A stretch of 64,000 nucleotides of DNA, from NCBI RefSeq assembly GCF_035917995.1, contig NZ_CP109131.1, positions 7,192,001-7,256,000 of the forward strand, in the 5' to 3' direction. Position 1 is the stretch's first letter, and the number at the start of each line of letters is the position of its first letter. Positions 46,773 through 58,750 of this stretch are shown piece after piece. The translations under genes were made by a program, and so were the position numbers. The notes beneath the pieces were generated by a model that was given only the letters and a program-made list of their open reading frames with translations, was not told where the DNA came from and did not search any database. The DNA comes from Streptosporangium sp. NBC_01755 (GTDB lineage Bacteria > Actinomycetota > Actinomycetes > Streptosporangiales > Streptosporangiaceae).

Positions 46773-48002
46773 TCAGCCCTCCAGGGCGTACTGCATCACC
46801 CGGAGCTTGGCCTGCGCCTCGGCGAGCTCGGACGCGGGATCGGAGTCGCCCATGATGCCGCAGCCGGCGAACAGCCGGGCCCGGGGGCCCTCGATCTGGG
46901 CGCAGCGCAGCGCGATCCCCCACTCGCCGTCCCCCCGCGCGTCGATCCAGCCGACAGGACCGGCGTAACCGGCGCGGTCCATGCCCTCGAGCTCACGGAT
47001 GACGCCGAGCGCCACCCCGGTCGGGGTGCCGCCGACGGCGGCGGTCGGGTGCATGGCCGCCACCACGTCCAGGACCGAGGCCCCCACCGACAGCCGTCCG
47101 GTCACCGGGCTGGCCAGGTGCTGGACGTTGGGGAGCACCAGGAGTTCGGGCTCCTCGGGGATCTTCAGCTCGGCGCAGAGCGGGTCGAGCGCCTCCCGTA
47201 CCGACGTGACCGCGCAGGCGTGCTCGTGGCGGTCCTTCTCCGAGGAGAACAGGGCCGCGCCGCGCGCCATGTCGTCCGCCCTGTCGCTGCCCCGCGCGAT
47301 CGTACCGGCCAGCACCAGGGACTCGACGGTCTCCCCGGTACGCCGGACCAGCAGCTCGGGGGTGGCACCGACCAGCCCCGCGCAGGAGAAGGTATAGCAC
47401 TCCGGGTAGCGGTCGGCCAGGCGGGTCAGCAGCAGGCGGACGTCGATCGCCCGTTCCGCGACGGCGGTCAGGTCGCGGGCGAGCACCGTCTTCTCCAGCT
47501 GGCCCGATCTGATCCGCCGGACGGCGCGGGCCACGGCGTGCTCCCACTCCGGCGCGCTCAGACTGCCGTCGCCGTACCGGATCCTGCCCGGGTCGCGGAG
47601 CGGGGTGACGGCGTCGAGCCGCTGCTCGCCGACGGTGGTCAGCCAGGCGCGGCCGTCGCGGCGGGCGAGGATGGTCCGGGGGACGAGGAGGACCGACCCG
47701 CGCGACTCCGGGTCGAAGGTGAACGAGCCGAAGGCGACGGGACCCGAGCCGGGGGTCGTCACGTCGTCGTCGACGTCCGCCTCGCCGAAGAGGTCCGACA
47801 GCAGGTCGCGGGCCCAGTCGAAACGCCGGGGGCCGGGCGGCACCTCCAGGCGCAGGGCCTCACCCCAGGCCACGAGGCCCTCCCCGCGCCTGACCCAGGC
47901 GTAGGGCGCGGTCTCCGGCAGTCGTGCGAACAGGTCGCCGGGGTCGTCGACGGAGGTGGTTCTCACCACGAGAGGACGGATTGATCCGAGCGCTACACTC
48001 AC
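46773..48002 (-). CDS. isochorismate synthase
   Basis: The 409-residue chorismate-binding enzyme converts chorismate to isochorismate. Marks are VLARDLTAVAERAIDVRLLL, YTFSCAGLVGATPELLVRRT, ESLVLAGTIARGSDRADDMA, VLPNVQHLASPVTGRL, AAMHPTAAVGGTPTGVALGV and GWIDARGDGEWGIALRCAQI. With menD, menE and menB at 22–26 kb it would feed menaquinone, although isochorismate also serves DHB siderophores. GTG 48002 is used; the frame upstream is weak. Confidence 0.9.
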   Translation of the reverse strand: MSVALGSIRPLVVRTTSVDDPGDLFARLPETAPYAWVRRGEGLVAWGEALRLEVPPGPRRFDWARDLLSDLFGEADVDDDVTTPGSGPVAFGSFTFDPESRGSVLLVPRTILARRDGRAWLTTVGEQRLDAVTPLRDPGRIRYGDGSLSAPEWEHAVARAVRRIRSGQLEKTVLARDLTAVAERAIDVRLLLTRLADRYPECYTFSCAGLVGATPELLVRRTGETVESLVLAGTIARGSDRADDMARGAALFSSEKDRHEHACAVTSVREALDPLCAELKIPEEPELLVLPNVQHLASPVTGRLSVGASVLDVVAAMHPTAAVGGTPTGVALGVIRELEGMDRAGYAGPVGWIDARGDGEWGIALRCAQIEGPRARLFAGCGIMGDSDPASELAEAQAKLRVMQYALEG

Positions 48003-48165
48003 CCCCGCCACTCTATGCCGGAAACTGAACATGTTCGACGACGGTTTCCCGCCAGCACGGGCGCCACGCGGTGTCAAGAAAACCAAGGCACTCGGTCAAC
48101 GGACCCCGCCGTCCTGGCCTGCGGTGATACATCCGAAGCAGACGCGATCTCTCAGCGGAGGTGTC

Positions 48166-49035
48166 ATGCTTCGCAGGACTGTGACAGTACTCACAGGGCT
48201 GGCCGCCCTTGTGGTCGCCCAGGCCGCTCCGGCCGGGGCGACACAGGCGGGGCAACCCTGGCGGCCGGTGGTCATGGCCGCACTCGGAGACTCCATCAGC
48301 GCGGGGTTCAACGCCTGCGGGTGGTACGTCACCTGCGCCTCGCACTCCTGGTCGACCGGTGATCATCGCGATGTCAGGAGCCACTACCTGAGGCTACGCG
48401 AGGCGGATGTGGCACTCGCGGGGCACAATGTGAACCTCGCCGTCCCCGGCTCCACCAGTGCCGACCTGGCCGGGCAGGTGAAGCAGGCGATCGACCGCCG
48501 CGCCGACTACGTGACGGTCCTGGTCGGCGCCCAGGACGCCTGTGCGTCCGAGGAGCGGCTGATGACCTCCGTGGCCGTCTACGAGAGCCGGGTGGCCGGG
48601 GCCCTGGCGCTGTTGCGGACGGCCAGGCCCGACGCCCGGGTGTTCGTGGCGAGCATCCCCGACCTCAGACGGCTCTGGCAGGCCGGCAGGAACAACCTGG
48701 TGGCACGCGGGTTCTGGGCGGTGGGCCGGATCTGTCCCACCGTGCTGGCGCACCCCACCTCGACCTCGGCGGCCGACCAGGCCCGCCGTGACCGTGTGCG
48801 CGCCCGGGTGATCGGGTTCAACGCCGCACTCGCCAGGGTCTGCGCGGTGTACGGCCCGAACTGCCGGTTCGACGGCAACGAGGTGTTCAGGCAGGCGTTC
48901 ACGCTGAGCCACATCAGCATGTGGGACTTCTTCCATCCCAACGCCGCGGGCCAGCGGCTGATCGCGGAGAAGACCTACGGCGCGATGCGCGACTGGCTCG
49001 CCGAGGACGACCGGGAACCCGTCCTCGCCCCCTGA
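48166..49035 (+). CDS. secreted SGNH/GDSL hydrolase
   Basis: The 289-residue product has a signal peptide (MLRRTVTVLTGLAALVVAQA, cut near AGA-TQA). The GDS motif is VVMAALGDSISAGFNACGWY; the Gly and Asn blocks are NLAVPGSTSADLAGQV and VLVGAQDACASEERLM (here GAQDA in place of GGND). DFFHPNAAGQRLI carries the Asp-His pair. Such enzymes are extracellular lipases or esterases. ATG 48166 follows GGAGGTGTC. Its Cys residues could form disulfides. Confidence 0.88.
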   Translation: MLRRTVTVLTGLAALVVAQAAPAGATQAGQPWRPVVMAALGDSISAGFNACGWYVTCASHSWSTGDHRDVRSHYLRLREADVALAGHNVNLAVPGSTSADLAGQVKQAIDRRADYVTVLVGAQDACASEERLMTSVAVYESRVAGALALLRTARPDARVFVASIPDLRRLWQAGRNNLVARGFWAVGRICPTVLAHPTSTSAADQARRDRVRARVIGFNAALARVCAVYGPNCRFDGNEVFRQAFTLSHISMWDFFHPNAAGQRLIAEKTYGAMRDWLAEDDREPVLAP

Positions 49036-49072
49036 GCCGGACGGCGCGCGCTTCCGCGTTCCGTACCGCCCA

Positions 49073-49146
49073 GAGTGGCCGGTGACGGCGCGCGGGAGAC
49101 CGGCCACTCCCCGGAGTGGCCGGTGACGGCGCGTGGGAGACCGGCC
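49073..49146. repeat. 33-bp direct repeat with central palindrome
   Basis: The unit GAGTGGCCGGTGACGGCGCG plus 13 further bases occurs at 49073–49105 and 49114–49146 with one base difference. Between them GGCCACTCC-CC-GGAGTGGCC forms a perfect 9-bp stem (49102–49121). It lies between convergent genes and may act as a terminator. Confidence 0.75.
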
Positions 49147-49215
49147 TCCCTCAAGTCCCGCGTGCCCGCCCGCCGCGGGCGGGACGAACCGGGCATCTGT
49201 CCCCTTTTCGGATTT

Positions 49216-49821
49216 TCATAGCCAGCCGTTGTGCCGGGCGGTGCGGGCGGCCTCGATGCGGTTGCGGGTGCCGGTCTTGCCGATCGCGGCGGACAGGTAG
49301 TTGCGGACGGTGCTCTCCGACAGGTGCAGCCGCCGCGAGATGTCGGCGATTGTCGCGCCGTCGGCCCCCGCGGCCAGCACGTCCCGCTCACGGTCGGTCA
49401 GCGGGCTGGCGCCGGTGCTCAGCGCGGCGGCGGCCAGCGCGGGGTCGATCACCTTCTCGCCCGCCAGGACCCGGCGGATCGCCGCGGCGAGATCCTCGAC
49501 AGGGCTGTCCTTGACGAGGAATCCGGCGGCGCCCGCCTCCATCGCCCGGCGCAGGTAGCCGGGCCTGCCGAACGTGGTCAGGATCAGCACCCGGCAGCCG
49601 GGCAGGTGGTCCCGGAGCCCTGCCGCGGCCTCCAGGCCGCTGATCCCCGGCATCTCGACGTCCAGCAGGGCGATGTCGGGACGCGTGTCGAGCGCGGCGG
49701 CCACGACCTCGTCGCCCCCGGTGACCGTGGCGACGACCTCGATGTCGTCCTCCAGGCCGAGAAGCAGGGCCAGCGCGCTGCGCATCATGCCCTGATCCTC
49801 CGCCAGCAGCACCCTGATCAT
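49216..49821 (-). CDS. NarL/FixJ-type response regulator
   Basis: The 201-residue regulator has a receiver domain (VLLAEDQGMMRSALALLLGL, IALLDVEMPGISGLEAAAGL with the phospho-Asp, ILTTFGRPGYLRRAMEAGAA) and a LuxR-type HTH (LTDRERDVLAAGADGATIAD, ISRRLHLSESTVRNYLSAAI). It pairs with the kinase at 49987–51147 and the ABC transporter genes upstream on the same strand. Such modules commonly sense membrane or antibiotic stress. Confidence 0.92.
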   Translation of the reverse strand: MIRVLLAEDQGMMRSALALLLGLEDDIEVVATVTGGDEVVAAALDTRPDIALLDVEMPGISGLEAAAGLRDHLPGCRVLILTTFGRPGYLRRAMEAGAAGFLVKDSPVEDLAAAIRRVLAGEKVIDPALAAAALSTGASPLTDRERDVLAAGADGATIADISRRLHLSESTVRNYLSAAIGKTGTRNRIEAARTARHNGWL

Positions 49822-49986
49822 GGAAGTGTTCCTCCTCGACGGAAAACCAGCGATCGCATGAGCGCCGACCTCGGCGGCAAGCAGGTGATCATGGAAGACT
49901 CCTCCCCGGTGGGAAACCGCCGATCATCGGAGCGTTCCCAGGGAGACCGTCGGCAGTGGGAGCGTCTCTGAGCCGGAAGTCGCCGA
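49822..49986. repeat. degenerate repeats between kinase and regulator genes
   Basis: The spacer holds two related units at about 49817–49865 and 49888–49935 that share GATCATGGAAG, TCCTCC, G(A/G)AAACC and CGATC blocks, plus a partial copy near 49972–49997 (CCGGAAGTCGCCGATCACGG). The first copy covers the start of the response regulator. Confidence 0.5.
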
Positions 49987-51147
49987 TCACGGGAGCGTCA
50001 CCCGCAGCAGGAAGCCGTCGCGGCCGACGGTCTCCAGCGTGCCGCCGAGCGCGACGACCCGCTCGGCCAGGCCGCGCAGGCCGTTGCCGGAGGCGTCCGC
50101 TTCGGCTCCCCGGCCGTCGTCGCGGATCTCCAGCACCGTGCCCTCCAGGGTGATCGCGCAGGTGCGGGCGGCGCTGTGGCGGACGACATTGGTCACGCCC
50201 TCCCGTACGGCCCAGCCCAGCAGGGCGTCGGCCTCCGGCGCGGGGCGGCCCTCGGAGACGGTGACCGTGGCGGCGATGCCCGCGTCGGCCAGTACCGTGC
50301 GCGCCGAGGCCAGCTCGGCGGCCAGCCCGCGCCCCCGGTAGCCGCTGACCGCGGCCCTCACCTCGGTCAGCGCCTCCCGGCCGACCGCCTCGATGTCCAC
50401 CGCCTGCCGCACCGCCGCCTCCGCGTCGCGGGGGGCCAGCCGCCGTACGGCCTCGGCCTTGACCACCATCACCGACAGGGTGTGCCCGAGCAGGTCGTGC
50501 AGGTCGCGGGAGAAGCGCAGCCGCTCCTCGGCCACCGCGACCCGGGCCAGTTCCTCACGGGTCTCCTGGAGCTCGGTGATCACGGAGAACAGCTTCAGCA
50601 CGACGCTGACCACCAGGCCGCCGGTGGTCGTTCCCCAGGTGGCCAGGGAGATGCTCTCCCAGCTCGCTCCCGCGCGCCACATCACCACGGTCAGCGCGAG
50701 CGTCAGTACGGTGAGCAGGAGGTAGACGGACCTGCCACGCAGCACGACCCCGCAGGCGATCGTCATCAGCGGTGCGAGGTAGAACCAGTTCTGCGCCGGC
50801 CCCGCCAGCAGCAGGAAGATCACCACCAGCAGCCCGGCCAGGGCCACGGTCGCCGCTCGTCGCCGGCCGTGGAAGGACAGCCGGATGCAGAGCATGTACA
50901 GGGCGGCGAAGGCGACGACGCCCAGTGCGGCCGGCGCCGCCGGCCGTACGTGCCCTGCCACGAGGTCGCTGATCGGGGGATAGGCGATCAGCAGCCACGG
51001 ATAGAAGGCGAGCTCCCCAGGCTCCTGCCTTCTCCCCCTCCCCGACCATTTCCGTCTGGCCGCTTCCATCCGTTTTGGTTTCGCCTTTCTCGGCCCTTCC
51101 GGCCTCTCTCGCTCCGTCACCCCCGCTCCCTCCGGCTCTCCGCTCAT
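49987..51147 (-). CDS. sensor histidine kinase, HisKA_3 type
   Basis: The 386-residue kinase has four to five membrane helices (about 50–190: LGVVAFAALYMLCIRLSF, TVALAGLLVVIFLLLAGPAQ, LLLTVLTLALTVVMW). The phospho-acceptor region is LRFSRDLHDLLGHTLSVMVV (His), and the ATPase part is GWAVREGVTNVVRHSAARTC (N box) and LEIRDDGRGAEADASGNGLR (G box). The cytoplasmic start is long and basic; a later Met could be the true start. It belongs to the DesK/LiaS-like family without an extracellular domain, so it senses within the membrane or via the ABC permease. Confidence 0.92.
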   Translation of the reverse strand: MSGEPEGAGVTERERPEGPRKAKPKRMEAARRKWSGRGRRQEPGELAFYPWLLIAYPPISDLVAGHVRPAAPAALGVVAFAALYMLCIRLSFHGRRRAATVALAGLLVVIFLLLAGPAQNWFYLAPLMTIACGVVLRGRSVYLLLTVLTLALTVVMWRAGASWESISLATWGTTTGGLVVSVVLKLFSVITELQETREELARVAVAEERLRFSRDLHDLLGHTLSVMVVKAEAVRRLAPRDAEAAVRQAVDIEAVGREALTEVRAAVSGYRGRGLAAELASARTVLADAGIAATVTVSEGRPAPEADALLGWAVREGVTNVVRHSAARTCAITLEGTVLEIRDDGRGAEADASGNGLRGLAERVVALGGTLETVGRDGFLLRVTLP

Positions 51148-51169
51148 CCGGCCACTCCTATCACGCGAC

Positions 51170-51895
51170 TCACACCACGCGCCCGGCCCGGCGGTAGCCG
51201 TACACCGCCAGGATCCCGAAGGCGACCAGCCAGCCGGTCAGGATCAGTGCCACGCCGGCCTCGGGTGCCTGGCCGAAGGCGACCTTTCGTGCCAGGTCGG
51301 CGTAGGTGAAGCTCGGTGTCCACTCCGCGAGCGTCTTCAGCCAGGAGGGGAAGCCCTCGGTGGGCAGCCACAGACCTCCGACGATCGCCAGCGCCATGTT
51401 GGCCGCGATGTTGAGCACGGCGGCGGTCTGGCCGCTGAACCGGTAGCCGATGGCCAGGCCGAGCAGGGTGAAGGGCAGGGAACCCGCCCAGAGCAGGAGC
51501 ACGATCGAGGCCCACTGCCAGATCTCCAGCCGCACCCCGTTGAGCAACGCCGCCGACAGGCACACGCCGGCGATCGCGGGCAGCACCACGAGCATGCCGG
51601 TGCCCGCCTTGCCGGCGATCACCCGTACCGGCGCCAGGGGAGTGATGCGCAGCTGCCGCAGCCAGCCCGCCGTCCTGTCCTCGGCGATGCCGGTGCCGTT
51701 GTTGAAAGCCGAGCCGATCGCGCCGAAGGCGGCCATGCTGACCATCACGTGCAGGGCGGCCCAGGTACGGTCGTCGCCCGCTATGCCGAGGTTGGTGAAG
51801 ATCAGGTACATCACCACGGGCATTGTGAAACCCAGGATCACGTATCCCGTGTCTCGGCGGCTTCTGGCGATCTCCAGGCGGATGTAGCCGAGCAT
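51170..51895 (-). CDS. ABC-2 type transporter permease
   Basis: The 241-residue membrane protein has six helices and the ABC-2 pattern: LEIARSRRDTGYVILGFTMP, VSMAAFGAIGSAFNNGTGIA, GWLRQLRITPLAPVRVIAGK, LWAGSLPFTLLGLAIGYRFS, ANMALAIVGGLWLPTEGFPS. It pairs with the ATPase just upstream (TGATG overlap) to form an exporter, likely of lipids, peptides or drugs. The kinase follows 22 nt downstream. Confidence 0.9.
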   Translation of the reverse strand: MLGYIRLEIARSRRDTGYVILGFTMPVVMYLIFTNLGIAGDDRTWAALHVMVSMAAFGAIGSAFNNGTGIAEDRTAGWLRQLRITPLAPVRVIAGKAGTGMLVVLPAIAGVCLSAALLNGVRLEIWQWASIVLLLWAGSLPFTLLGLAIGYRFSGQTAAVLNIAANMALAIVGGLWLPTEGFPSWLKTLAEWTPSFTYADLARKVAFGQAPEAGVALILTGWLVAFGILAVYGYRRAGRVV

Positions 51896-52782
51896 CAGGC
51901 GTCCACTCCCGTCAGTGCGATGAAGGCGTCCTCGAGCGCGGCGGGAGCCACCTCAAGGTCTCGTACGGCTCCGGCCTCGGCCAGCGCCAGGACCGTGGCG
52001 TCGGCGTCGCGGGTGCGCAGGTGGGCGCGGTTCCCGCGGATCTCCACGGAGGTGACCCCGGGAAGGCGTTCCAGCAGTGCGACGTCCTCGGCGGGGGCGG
52101 TGACGCTGACCGTGGTCAGCGACACCAGGCGCTTGATCTCCCGGCTGGTGCCGTCGGCCACGATCCGGCCCCTGTCGATCACCACTACCCGGTCGGCGTA
52201 CTCGTCGGCCTCCTCCAGGTAGTGGGTGGAGAACAGCACGGTCCTGCCGCGCGCGGCGAAGGCGCGCATGCTCTCCCAGAACTCCCGCCTGGCCCGGACG
52301 TCCAGCGCCGCGGTCGGCTCGTCCAGCAGGATCAGCTCAGGGTCCCCGGCCAGCGCCAGCGCGAAGCGGAGGCGCTGCGCCTGGCCGCCCGACAGCCGTT
52401 CCACCCTGCGGCCGGCCAGTTCCTCCAGCCCCGCGACGGCCAGCACCTCCCGTAGCGGGAGCGGCGCCCGGTAGGTCCCGGAGACGAAACCGAGCAACTC
52501 GCCGACCGTGGTCCGGGAGACGAGGCCGCCCTCCTGGGGCATCGCCGCCAGCCGCCCGCCCCGGATCGCGGCCTCCGGGGCGCCCCCGAACACGCGTACC
52601 GTCCCGGAGTCGGGGGCCAGCAGCCCGAGCAGCAGCCCGATACCGGTCGACTTGCCCGCGCCGTTGGGGCCGAGCAGGGCGACGGTCTGCCCGGCGGGGA
52701 TGTCGAGGCTGAGGTCGTCCACGGCGCGTACCGCCCCGAAACGTTTGGTCACGTTCTTGAGTGACACCGCGTCATTCGTCAT
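51895..52782 (-). CDS. ABC transporter ATP-binding protein
   Basis: The 295-residue ATPase has Walker A VALLGPNGAGKSTGIGLLLG, the signature LSGGQAQRLRFALALAGDPE, Walker B LILLDEPTAALDVRARREFW, and H-loop VLFSTHYLEEADEYADRVVV. The extra C-terminal 70 residues are typical of the DrrA-like group. ATG 52782 is chosen since MTNDAVSLKNVTKRFGAV begins the domain. First gene of the four-gene unit ATPase–permease–kinase–regulator. Confidence 0.93.
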   Translation of the reverse strand: MTNDAVSLKNVTKRFGAVRAVDDLSLDIPAGQTVALLGPNGAGKSTGIGLLLGLLAPDSGTVRVFGGAPEAAIRGGRLAAMPQEGGLVSRTTVGELLGFVSGTYRAPLPLREVLAVAGLEELAGRRVERLSGGQAQRLRFALALAGDPELILLDEPTAALDVRARREFWESMRAFAARGRTVLFSTHYLEEADEYADRVVVIDRGRIVADGTSREIKRLVSLTTVSVTAPAEDVALLERLPGVTSVEIRGNRAHLRTRDADATVLALAEAGAVRDLEVAPAALEDAFIALTGVDA

Positions 52783-53058
52783 GCGAAAGACGCTACGGAG
52801 GGCGCGGGATCCCCGGTAGATCCATCGATCCAGGGCTGCCCGGGACAAATGTCACCTCTCGGTGCTCGCGGAATTCCGGGCTCGTCACCGGAACCGCAGC
52901 GTGGAGGCCCCGATGTTCACGGCAGGCCTCCGCCGGCCCTGCCAGGGCCGGCGCCTCCGGTGGACCTGTCGTGGGGGCCATCGGGGCGGGAGCGTGCGAA
53001 CCGCCCTCAACCTCACCCGCCCGTTTCTCTTCCCGCCCCGCCCCGTCAGGCTTTCGTC
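52783..53058. other. intergenic region
   Basis: About 275 bases lie between the ATPase start and the stop of the esterase. It should contain the promoter of the ABC/two-component unit. No gene, repeat or hairpin of note was found. Confidence 0.45.
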
Positions 53059-53805
53059 TCAGACCGCCAGTGCGGCGAGCGCGGCCGCGGTCTCCTCCGG
53101 CTTGGAGAACATCGGCCAGTGGCCGGTGGGCACCGAGGCGAAGCTCCACTCGGGCCCGGCGAGCGCCGCGAAGAACGGGTGACCGGCGGCGATCATGGTG
53201 TGCACCTGCTCCAGCGGGAACGAGCACGCGATGAGAGTCTTGGGCAGCGCGTCCGTGCCGCCCTTGAGCGCCAGGGGCTGAGTCATCGTCCCGTACGGCT
53301 GCGGGGTCGCGCGGGAGGCGAACCACTCACGCTCGGTCTCTCCCAGCCCCTCCAGGCCGGCCCCGGCCCGCTCCTGCTCCTCCCAGGAGGGGAGTGGGTA
53401 GCCCACCCCGTCGCCCTGCTCGGCGACCCGCTTCTCGATGAACGCCCGCCACTCGGGCTCGTTGGTGTCCAACTGGGTCATGCCATCGGCCAGCGGACCG
53501 CTGTCGAGGTAGACGATCCGGGCGACGCGCTCGGGAATCCGGTCGGCCGCGCCGGTGACCGGCGCGCCGGCCCCGCTGTGGGCGACGAGGATCACCTCGT
53601 TCAGGTCCGCGAAGACGACCGTGTTCACGATGTCCTGGATGTGGGTCTCCAGATCGACCCCGGGACCTGCCAGGTGCGCTCTGTCGCCGAGCCCGGTGAG
53701 CGTGACCGGGTGGACCTCGTGCCCGGCCTCGCGCAGCGGCCGGGTGACCTTCTCCCAGGCCCACGCGCCCAGCCAGAAACCGGGAACCAGCAGGTAAGTG
53801 CTCAT
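53059..53805 (-). CDS. alpha/beta hydrolase, EstC/salicylate-esterase-like
   Basis: The 248-residue enzyme has STYLLVPGFWLGAWAWEKVT at the oxyanion strand, GHEVHPVTLTGLGDRAHLAG, nucleophile elbow EVILVAHSGAGAPVTGAADR (HSGAG, Ser nucleophile), YLDSGPLADGMTQLD, and C-terminal SVPTGHWPMFSKPEETAAAL with the His. This group includes plant-like methyl esterases and bacterial EstC. Divergent from the WYL regulator at 53889, which may control it. Confidence 0.85.
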   Translation of the reverse strand: MSTYLLVPGFWLGAWAWEKVTRPLREAGHEVHPVTLTGLGDRAHLAGPGVDLETHIQDIVNTVVFADLNEVILVAHSGAGAPVTGAADRIPERVARIVYLDSGPLADGMTQLDTNEPEWRAFIEKRVAEQGDGVGYPLPSWEEQERAGAGLEGLGETEREWFASRATPQPYGTMTQPLALKGGTDALPKTLIACSFPLEQVHTMIAAGHPFFAALAGPEWSFASVPTGHWPMFSKPEETAAALAALAV

Positions 53806-53888
53806 ATTTCTGCTCTCCTTCGTTCGCCTGGTTTCACCCTAGAATCGAATCCGGACAGTATCAGTCCTGATTTTTGAGGAGAATTCGA

Positions 53889-54839
53889 ATGACCGCCGCG
53901 AGGGTCCTCGCGCTGCTGGAACTGCTGCAGGCCGCCCCCGGCCTGACCGGCCCCGATCTCGCCGCCAGGCTGGAGGTGGACGAGCGCACGGTGCGCCGCT
54001 ACGCGGTGCGGCTGTCGGAGCTCGGCGTGCCGGTCTCGGCCGAGAGGGGCCGCCACGGCGGCTACCGGCTGCTGCCCGGCTACAAGCTGCCGCCGCTGAT
54101 GCTCACCGACGACGAGGCCACCGCGGTGGTGCTGGGGCTGCTGGCCGGCCGGCGGACCGGGCTGGCGGTGGGGGAGACGGCCACCGAGAGCGCCCTGGCC
54201 AAGATCCAGCGGGTGCTCCCCGGGCCGCTGCGTGAGCGCGTCGACGCGATCTCGGAAACGCTGGGCCACACCGGCGCCGCGACCCGGGCACCCGCTCCGA
54301 AGGCGGGCCCGCTGCTCGCCCTCGCCGACGCCGCCCGCCGCCGGATCACCGTCCGGCTGGCCTACCGCTCCTGGCGCGGCGACGCCTCGACGCGCGACCT
54401 GGACCCGTACGGCATCGTCTTCCACTCCGGCCGCTGGTACGTCGCGGGCCTCGACCACGACAGCGGGGAGATCAGGACCTTCCGGGTGGACCGGGTGGCG
54501 AGCGCCGCGCGCACCGAGCGGAGGTTCTCGGCCCCGGACGACTTCGACCCGGTCGCACACGTGGTCGGATCGCTGTCGGCGGTGCCCTACCGCTACGAGG
54601 TCAGGGTGCTGCTGGAGGCCACGCTGGAGGAGGCCGCCGCCCGGATCCCCGCCGCCACGGCGACCCTGGCCGAGACCCCCGCCGGGGTGCTGCTGGCCAC
54701 CAGGGCCGACCGGCTGGACGGGATGGCCCAGATGCTCGCCGGCCTCGGCTGGCCGTTCACCGTCATCACCCCCGCCGAACTACGCGACGAGATCAGAGCC
54801 CTCGCCGCCCGCCTCCTCGCCTCGGCTTCGCGTGCCTGA
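53889..54839 (+). CDS. WYL-domain transcriptional regulator (HTH_11)
   Basis: The 316-residue regulator has an N-terminal winged helix (ARVLALLELLQAAPGLTGPD, LAARLEVDERTVRRYAVRLS, RHGGYRLLPGYKLPPLMLTD), a WYL domain (AYRSWRGDASTRDLDPYGIV, FHSGRWYVAGLDHDSGEIRT, FRVDRVASA) and a C-terminal WCX extension. It is divergent from the esterase (83 nt), suggesting local control. ATG 53889 follows AGGAG; a TTG at 53874 lies inside the ribosome site. Confidence 0.92.
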   Translation: MTAARVLALLELLQAAPGLTGPDLAARLEVDERTVRRYAVRLSELGVPVSAERGRHGGYRLLPGYKLPPLMLTDDEATAVVLGLLAGRRTGLAVGETATESALAKIQRVLPGPLRERVDAISETLGHTGAATRAPAPKAGPLLALADAARRRITVRLAYRSWRGDASTRDLDPYGIVFHSGRWYVAGLDHDSGEIRTFRVDRVASAARTERRFSAPDDFDPVAHVVGSLSAVPYRYEVRVLLEATLEEAAARIPAATATLAETPAGVLLATRADRLDGMAQMLAGLGWPFTVITPAELRDEIRALAARLLASASRA

Positions 54840-55029
54840 CCACCAGGTAAGCGTTCCAGCTTGGCCGCCAACACGGAGGCGGGTGGCTGGCCGAGTATGC
54901 CGATCCAGAGGCGACCGTTCCACCTGGCCTCGCGGCCCGAGCTGTCGGTGGCCGGTACCGGCCCTCAGGCGACAAGCCCGGCCGCCGAGCAGGCGTAGGG
55001 CCGCGAGGCGGCGCGGAGCGGAGGGCAGT

Positions 55030-55284
55030 GTGCAGCACGCCACGTTCACGCTGGCGGGACAGGAGTACATGGCCATCGACAGCAACGTGTCGCACGCGTT
55101 CACCTTCACCCCGTCGGTCTCGCTGTACGTGCAGTGCGAGTCGGAGGCGGAGATCGAGCGCCTGTACGCGACGCTGTCGGAGAACGGCGAGCCGCTGATG
55201 CCGATCGGCTCCTACGGCTTCAGCAAGCGCTTCGGCTGGACCAACGACCGCTTCGGCGTCTCCTGGCAGCTGAACCTCGCCTGA
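55030..55284 (+). pseudogene. 5'-truncated PhnB-like VOC protein
   Basis: The frame EGSVQHATFTLAGQEYMAID, then HAFTFTPSVSLYVQCESEAE, LYATLSENGEPLMPIGSYGF and SKRFGWTNDRFGVSWQLNLA is the C-terminal two thirds of a PhnB/VOC protein. The normal start of about 40–50 residues with the first metal-binding half is missing; the frame upstream is unrelated Arg/Pro-rich sequence. The first codon that could serve is GTG 55030. It is therefore probably a remnant. Confidence 0.75.
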
Positions 55285-55416
55285 TTCCGCCATCACGGGC
55301 CACCGCGACAGCAGCCCGACGCCGAGTGGGATGACGCTGACCGGCATCCACAACAGGGCACCGACCAGGAGGCGGCGCAGGTCGAACCGGGCAAGGCGGG
55401 TGGCCGCCGGCGACAC
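55285..55416 (-). pseudogene. N-terminal fragment of an ABC exporter
   Basis: On the minus strand, GTG 55416 starts VSPAATRLARFDLRRLLVGA followed by LLWMPVSVIPLGVGLLSRWP. This looks like the first membrane helix of an ABC exporter permease/ATPase. About 40 residues on, near 55285, similarity ends and the sequence becomes the antisense of the VOC remnant. It lies 39 nt behind the tricorn gene on the same strand. Confidence 0.6.
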
Positions 55417-55455
55417 GGGCCTCAGCGGCGCCCGAGGGCCGATCCGGCTCCGAGG

Positions 55456-58680
<3,225 letters not shown>

Positions 58681-58690
58681 CGTGTCACTC

Positions 58691-58732
58691 CATGATCGGG
58701 CGACCGGGTTTCATGCCGGTCACCCGATCATG
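58691..58732. promoter_or_regulatory. 17-bp inverted repeat in the tricorn leader
   Basis: CATGATCGGGCGACCGG and CCGGTCACCCGATCATG pair with one mismatch around an 8-base loop. It ends 10 nt before the tricorn ATG and lies next to its GGAG site, and it also lies 19 nt after the stop of the small basic gene. It could be an operator, a translation control element, or the terminator of the upstream gene. Confidence 0.7.
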
Positions 58733-58750
58733 ATTTCACGCCCTCGCCGG

